Below, piece after piece: positions 10,101-11,008 of a DNA stretch of 11,008 nucleotides. Position 1 is the first letter of the stretch; each line of letters starts with the position of its first letter. Origin of the DNA: Hamiltosporidium magnivora (Eukaryota > Microsporidia > Dubosqiidae); NCBI GenBank assembly GCA_004325065.1, contig PITI01000547.1:1-11008 (forward strand), given 5' to 3'. Made by a program: the position numbers and the translations under genes. The notes below the pieces were generated by a model that did no database searches, had not been told where the DNA came from, and saw nothing but the letters and a program-made list of their open reading frames with translations.

Positions 10101-10589
10101 AAATTTAACTTCAGTAAAAAATAAATCCAAATTAAAATTATTTGCCACGTAATTTTTATCAGAAAGACTGGGAAAATCGGAATATCGAAAATTTAAAAGT
10201 TCCAAAGCTGATTTACTCACTTCCGTGTCAAATGAATTGACAAGTCTAAAAATTATTCTATTTGGATTATATAAATGTAAATTATATGAACTTAAAAGCA
10301 TCGCGCAAATCGAATAAAGAACAAATAATATTTTGGTTTTATTGTTTTTTTGAAAGTTTCTATTTTGTATTTCGTTTGTAAAATATGCGTCAGATGAATC
10401 TTCTGTACTTTTCTCTAAACATTTTATTATCGATAAATAATCAGAAACAGATCTTCTTTTTAACTTTAATTTTTTCAAAGATTCTAAGTTTTTGTCTGTT
10501 AAAATATAACCTTTAGTATATATCATGCTAATGTCTTTTTTGAAATTCGATAGGTCAGTTACATCCGATATAATACTTGTGTTAGACAT
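4116..10589 (-). CDS. Giant protein of unknown family, probable helical scaffold (2157 residues)
   Basis: I do not recognise this protein. The start at 10589 (MSNTSIISDV) is preferred over an in-frame ATG at 10619, because CCCC ends two bases before it, the usual place of the microsporidian CCC start motif, and the ten extra residues (MLIIFYFQPL) look like translated leader. The stop is TGA. The frame is intact over 6.5 kb. Composition is dominated by Lys, Asn, Ile, Leu, Phe, Ser and Tyr, with long amphipathic helix-like stretches throughout, which fits an alpha-solenoid or other large scaffold. Polar linkers lie at about residues 776-800 (Pro/Gly/acidic), 1346-1395 (Lys/Glu) and 1690-1755 (Ser/Asp, with five serines in a row). 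Paired cysteines: C1759-x4-C1764, C1802-x4-C1807 and C1827-x2-C1830; also CCCKMC at 1415-1420. A hydrophobic segment near residues 85-105 could be a buried helix. I see no kinase, HECT or helicase signature. Candidate classes are HEAT/ARM-type scaffolds such as nucleoporin, ribosome-assembly or ubiquitin-ligase backbone proteins; none can be chosen. Confidence 0.9.
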   Translation of the reverse strand: MSNTSIISDVTDLSNFKKDISMIYTKGYILTDKNLESLKKLKLKRRSVSDYLSIIKCLEKSTEDSSDAYFTNEIQNRNFQKNNKTKILFVLYSICAMLLSSYNLHLYNPNRIIFRLVNSFDTEVSKSALELLNFRYSDFPSLSDKNYVANNFNLDLFFTEVKFSYFKYLTDKNYITSLEIPEEYKNMKKHINTELNLDTYFDTYVPYIIKLDKEKAMKVILFCKIQVFLNDKKNFISSLLYGISLALKILPNKFKPSNDAYYTVDVYSLTEIIQTYYKEDTLIRDLSIQILEFFFMSQFFVSENKICLRIYDKELLDFVNKKSSNSLTEKIIFVFNFIKESDNGKMKFVNFITKMQNSSEEKQTKENFLNLIFSIFKFHEFQFQGEDNLFKEIIVLFYNELNFHNHALKTPILDVHNQQYNSLFNTIHIIFKNISFDEAYKLEIINFLKIFYKNNIRFFNDTVKFSFIKLFKFLDNQNLNDIAIYQEFTTFFNEYFVIRKQYLLKHYEIFTKCILELRNVPEIYVKCIHIMFDVFTCTDFPFIILWEKYSEIFNSEILWIFKNYFNQDIWCLTIKKLIEIALVNERKYFIYNQRSLNYYGIKKKSFSSVNSIFTESERLIFHEFNSKFSTFYQFLYSNYINFIDDKAVKIDSLYMDIFDLMSSYFSFDKKINIRVLEAIDSHISNKYNNYLILESIFLEIERKIILFEKIHNQKTFSCTFDVDAIEIFCRILRFTDFFEILNKDGNLFTKERCKIYLGFFKTYLKFISRFYRKHDYLRKPKNPPTEQKPGNSNLEDEEYKQSIFEKSHELSYLRTLDFIRKFKSYPIESGSKSSENLVFEEISSMLSDSDFYICDIMSLVLEYLKCTDINFIKDQLIIFFNNLFSVLKKDISNFKDKNDDLEKATEYILKIYRNYINEKYFSDKIKDEISYKIVLYFAKYFDKTSIHTFLVLSKFLKKYKYYSSLQGFKDFLPDSFFLKSFFNNTLNTRIYACIDYLVGYKDEDELQFNFYYDLFHVNCFYFISKAQYKSKIVFLMIYQIIFLTEFDPQLFDCEGFFDMIATNLLIISCQKYLMNVEKVKLNSFIKTISNKQISNINDKNNVSYDDYCDFYISILCISERYKLFTKEEIYSQINFNNLISIIGDENISNDFFKKVLILLNFFIYDNEFNKKYFLFLFYSSKDDSYKEMLFKRCFMNINMKGESKKFSKFCDYLDLSGNINMEDKKYIVRLLFYKALESKNMNILLYLTRMFHLMPNLVRFIPKKYILNHFFTFILQQSEINILTNLNQFEWHLNYYGELFLTRIIYCQDRCLQYQIVEIILVILQNLIDSIMNNRGDISFEEIKNEVCSKISFELPCKKTSENKKIEPLDVKKECKRDVPIEIKDLNEKKFDGITKNNILIILKLIYKILKSKPCCCKMCLKIFKMDENSLKKQLANLFIENGILGILQNIFFMKNTDFDLTEKYNKYSSFIVNEILIILYQVKKFSSRTVFHSYFPHFFGDLFEDIPCLPAYLKKTDLTYIFCNLISGFETKKLDFKTYLDFVFDFNLELDSFSKENPKSSKNPYNSFKYYKSRFKITKLNFTVEKKIDYKNLLSHFFINFLDPNKVSLTKDIINEKKLRKNNRKLHNDNPSFIIESLYWFLKCNTNLEIKYFMFYHSNKVTLINYKEELFKTIKKRNIDQFVRNHLEGFNYGLEDNKNTKSPNSLSINPKINCSSNESLKNIADQISSSSSYETAESSLSNEKVETDLDANIDAYPCMDFKCFNRKYFQENKNENEMTRVQDKLIFYFMNFEKDIFKRNCKNGECIYQNTVSSDMVLDYSFLFACGYCLNTALGKVSFLNFINFVFEEKDFYLKKKNTKDIGEIIESVRERYSEFKLPEINRKISILTYVFMVYNFLHFDSLSLQVIRFYLYDNFHFDNSFSKISYLSDYSEDFNIRKQIFKMSKSADKSIISQKVDSNCNLLLFKKKPYLYLEEKEFELFIYFKYKYCKNISVYLDCLCKIICYKMDILFNEFLINKFDMKIFSKNEIFIKILDEISKIIGMEYKNIKSYAFNEELIQEILSNNFWPVISFMVSKNCEKAREKEFDTLEALLKFVFFCYDLRKHLNYFTKKMIKFQNAYELIVKRNKNTAIYTLNKSKNNEVSMFYLMQYGWVE

Positions 10590-10591
10590 AA

Positions 10592-10595
10592 GGGG
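10592..10595 (-). promoter_or_regulatory. CCC-type start motif of the giant gene
   Basis: Read on the minus strand the sequence is CAACCCCTTATG, so a CCCC run ends two bases before the ATG at 10589. In microsporidia a CCC or GGG motif directly before the start codon is a known mark of transcription initiation with a very short 5' leader. Here it decides between the ATG at 10589 and the one at 10619. An AT-only stretch TATATTTTTA (10643-10652), 54 bases or more upstream, could serve as a TATA-like box, but it is not distinctive in this background. Confidence 0.6.
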
Positions 10596-10836
10596 TTGAA
10601 AATAAAATATTATTAGCAAAAAAAAAGAAAATTCTTTTATTCTAAAAATATAGTATTAAATAATCCAAGAAGATACTTTTATAACGACTGCAGCAAAGGA
10701 ACGTAAATTTTTTAATATTTTTGCATTGAAAATGCTTTGTTTGATTTAAGAAGATAATAGATAATATAAAATATTTAGTTGATAAATTAAAAATTTATTT
10801 AATAAAATTCTGGGTTAAAATATTTTTTACCATTTT
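10596..10836. other. Intergenic gap between two co-directional genes
   Basis: This AT-rich sequence separates the 3' end of the partial upstream gene from the start motif of the giant gene. On the minus strand an AATAAA (10794-10799) lies 38 bases past the stop of the upstream gene and may be its polyadenylation signal, though such hexamers are common here. No reading frame or RNA gene is seen. Confidence 0.5.
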
Positions 10837-11008
10837 TTACATGTTTTCTTCTACCTCTTTGACCACTTTTGTCTCTTCTTCCAAATCCGACTCTTCATTT
10901 ATGTTATTGGTCGGTTCCTCTAAAGTGGTTCCTCCTTGTAAAATAAAGGGGGCTTTATATTTTGGTTTAAAATTTTTGGCACCATCTTCCTCTGTTTTCG
11001 CTTCTTTT
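10837..11008 (-). CDS. 3' end of an unidentified gene with an acidic C-terminal tail (partial)
   Basis: The minus strand is open from the window edge to a TAA at 10837-10839, giving 56 residues; reading starts at 11007 because of frame. The visible part begins with a Lys-rich segment (KEAKTEEDGAKNFKPKYKAP), followed by FILQGGTTLEEP and an acidic tail ending EEETKVVKEVEENM, with 11 Asp/Glu in the last 28 residues. GC is 42% in the line at 10861, against 10-28% in lines sampled from the giant gene, so codon use is less AT-biased, as often seen in conserved or highly expressed genes. That is also good evidence that this is real coding sequence. Basic stretches followed by acidic tails occur in chaperones, RNA-binding and chromatin proteins, but the fragment is too short to assign. 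The start and most of the gene lie beyond the window. Confidence 0.7.
   Translation of the reverse strand, partial: KEAKTEEDGAKNFKPKYKAPFILQGGTTLEEPTNNINEESDLEEETKVVKEVEENM

Overview
The window looks like nuclear DNA of a very AT-rich microsporidian. Three things suggest this. The one long gene is a single uninterrupted reading frame of about 6.5 kb. A CCCC run ends two bases before its likely ATG, as in the CCC start motif of microsporidian genes. The decayed retroelement in the left half resembles, from memory, a reverse-transcriptase family common in microsporidian genomes. No bacterial ribosome-binding sites or operons are seen. No species can be named.

Layout: positions 1-2160 are very AT-rich, with stops in all frames and no supportable gene. 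Positions 2160-2880 are an abrupt island of 40-50% GC, against about 17-25% around it. It holds a hairpin-containing leader, then broken coding pieces that resemble the N-terminal part of a microsporidian non-LTR reverse transcriptase. After a short AT-rich palindromic spacer (2875-2940), positions 2932 to about 3555 carry the C-terminal part of the same kind of protein, open at first and then broken by stops and frameshifts. The polymerase core between them is missing, so this is a dead, internally deleted element. Positions 3556-4115 hold nothing recognisable.

Positions 4116-10589 on the minus strand encode a protein of 2157 residues. It is intact, Lys/Asn/Phe/Ile-rich and apparently mostly helical, with three polar linkers and a cluster of paired cysteines near residues 1759-1830. 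I could not assign it to a family. About 250 bases upstream, and on the same strand, lies the 3' end of another gene (10837-11008, cut by the window edge), which ends in a strongly acidic tail and has clearly higher GC.

The two minus-strand genes run in the same direction but are separated by a 247-base AT-rich gap, and nothing shows that they work together. No tRNA, rRNA, CRISPR array or intact mobile element was found. I see no convincing new multi-gene system. The items most worth a second look are the unassigned giant protein, the internally deleted retroelement with its hairpin leader, and the acidic-tailed partial gene.
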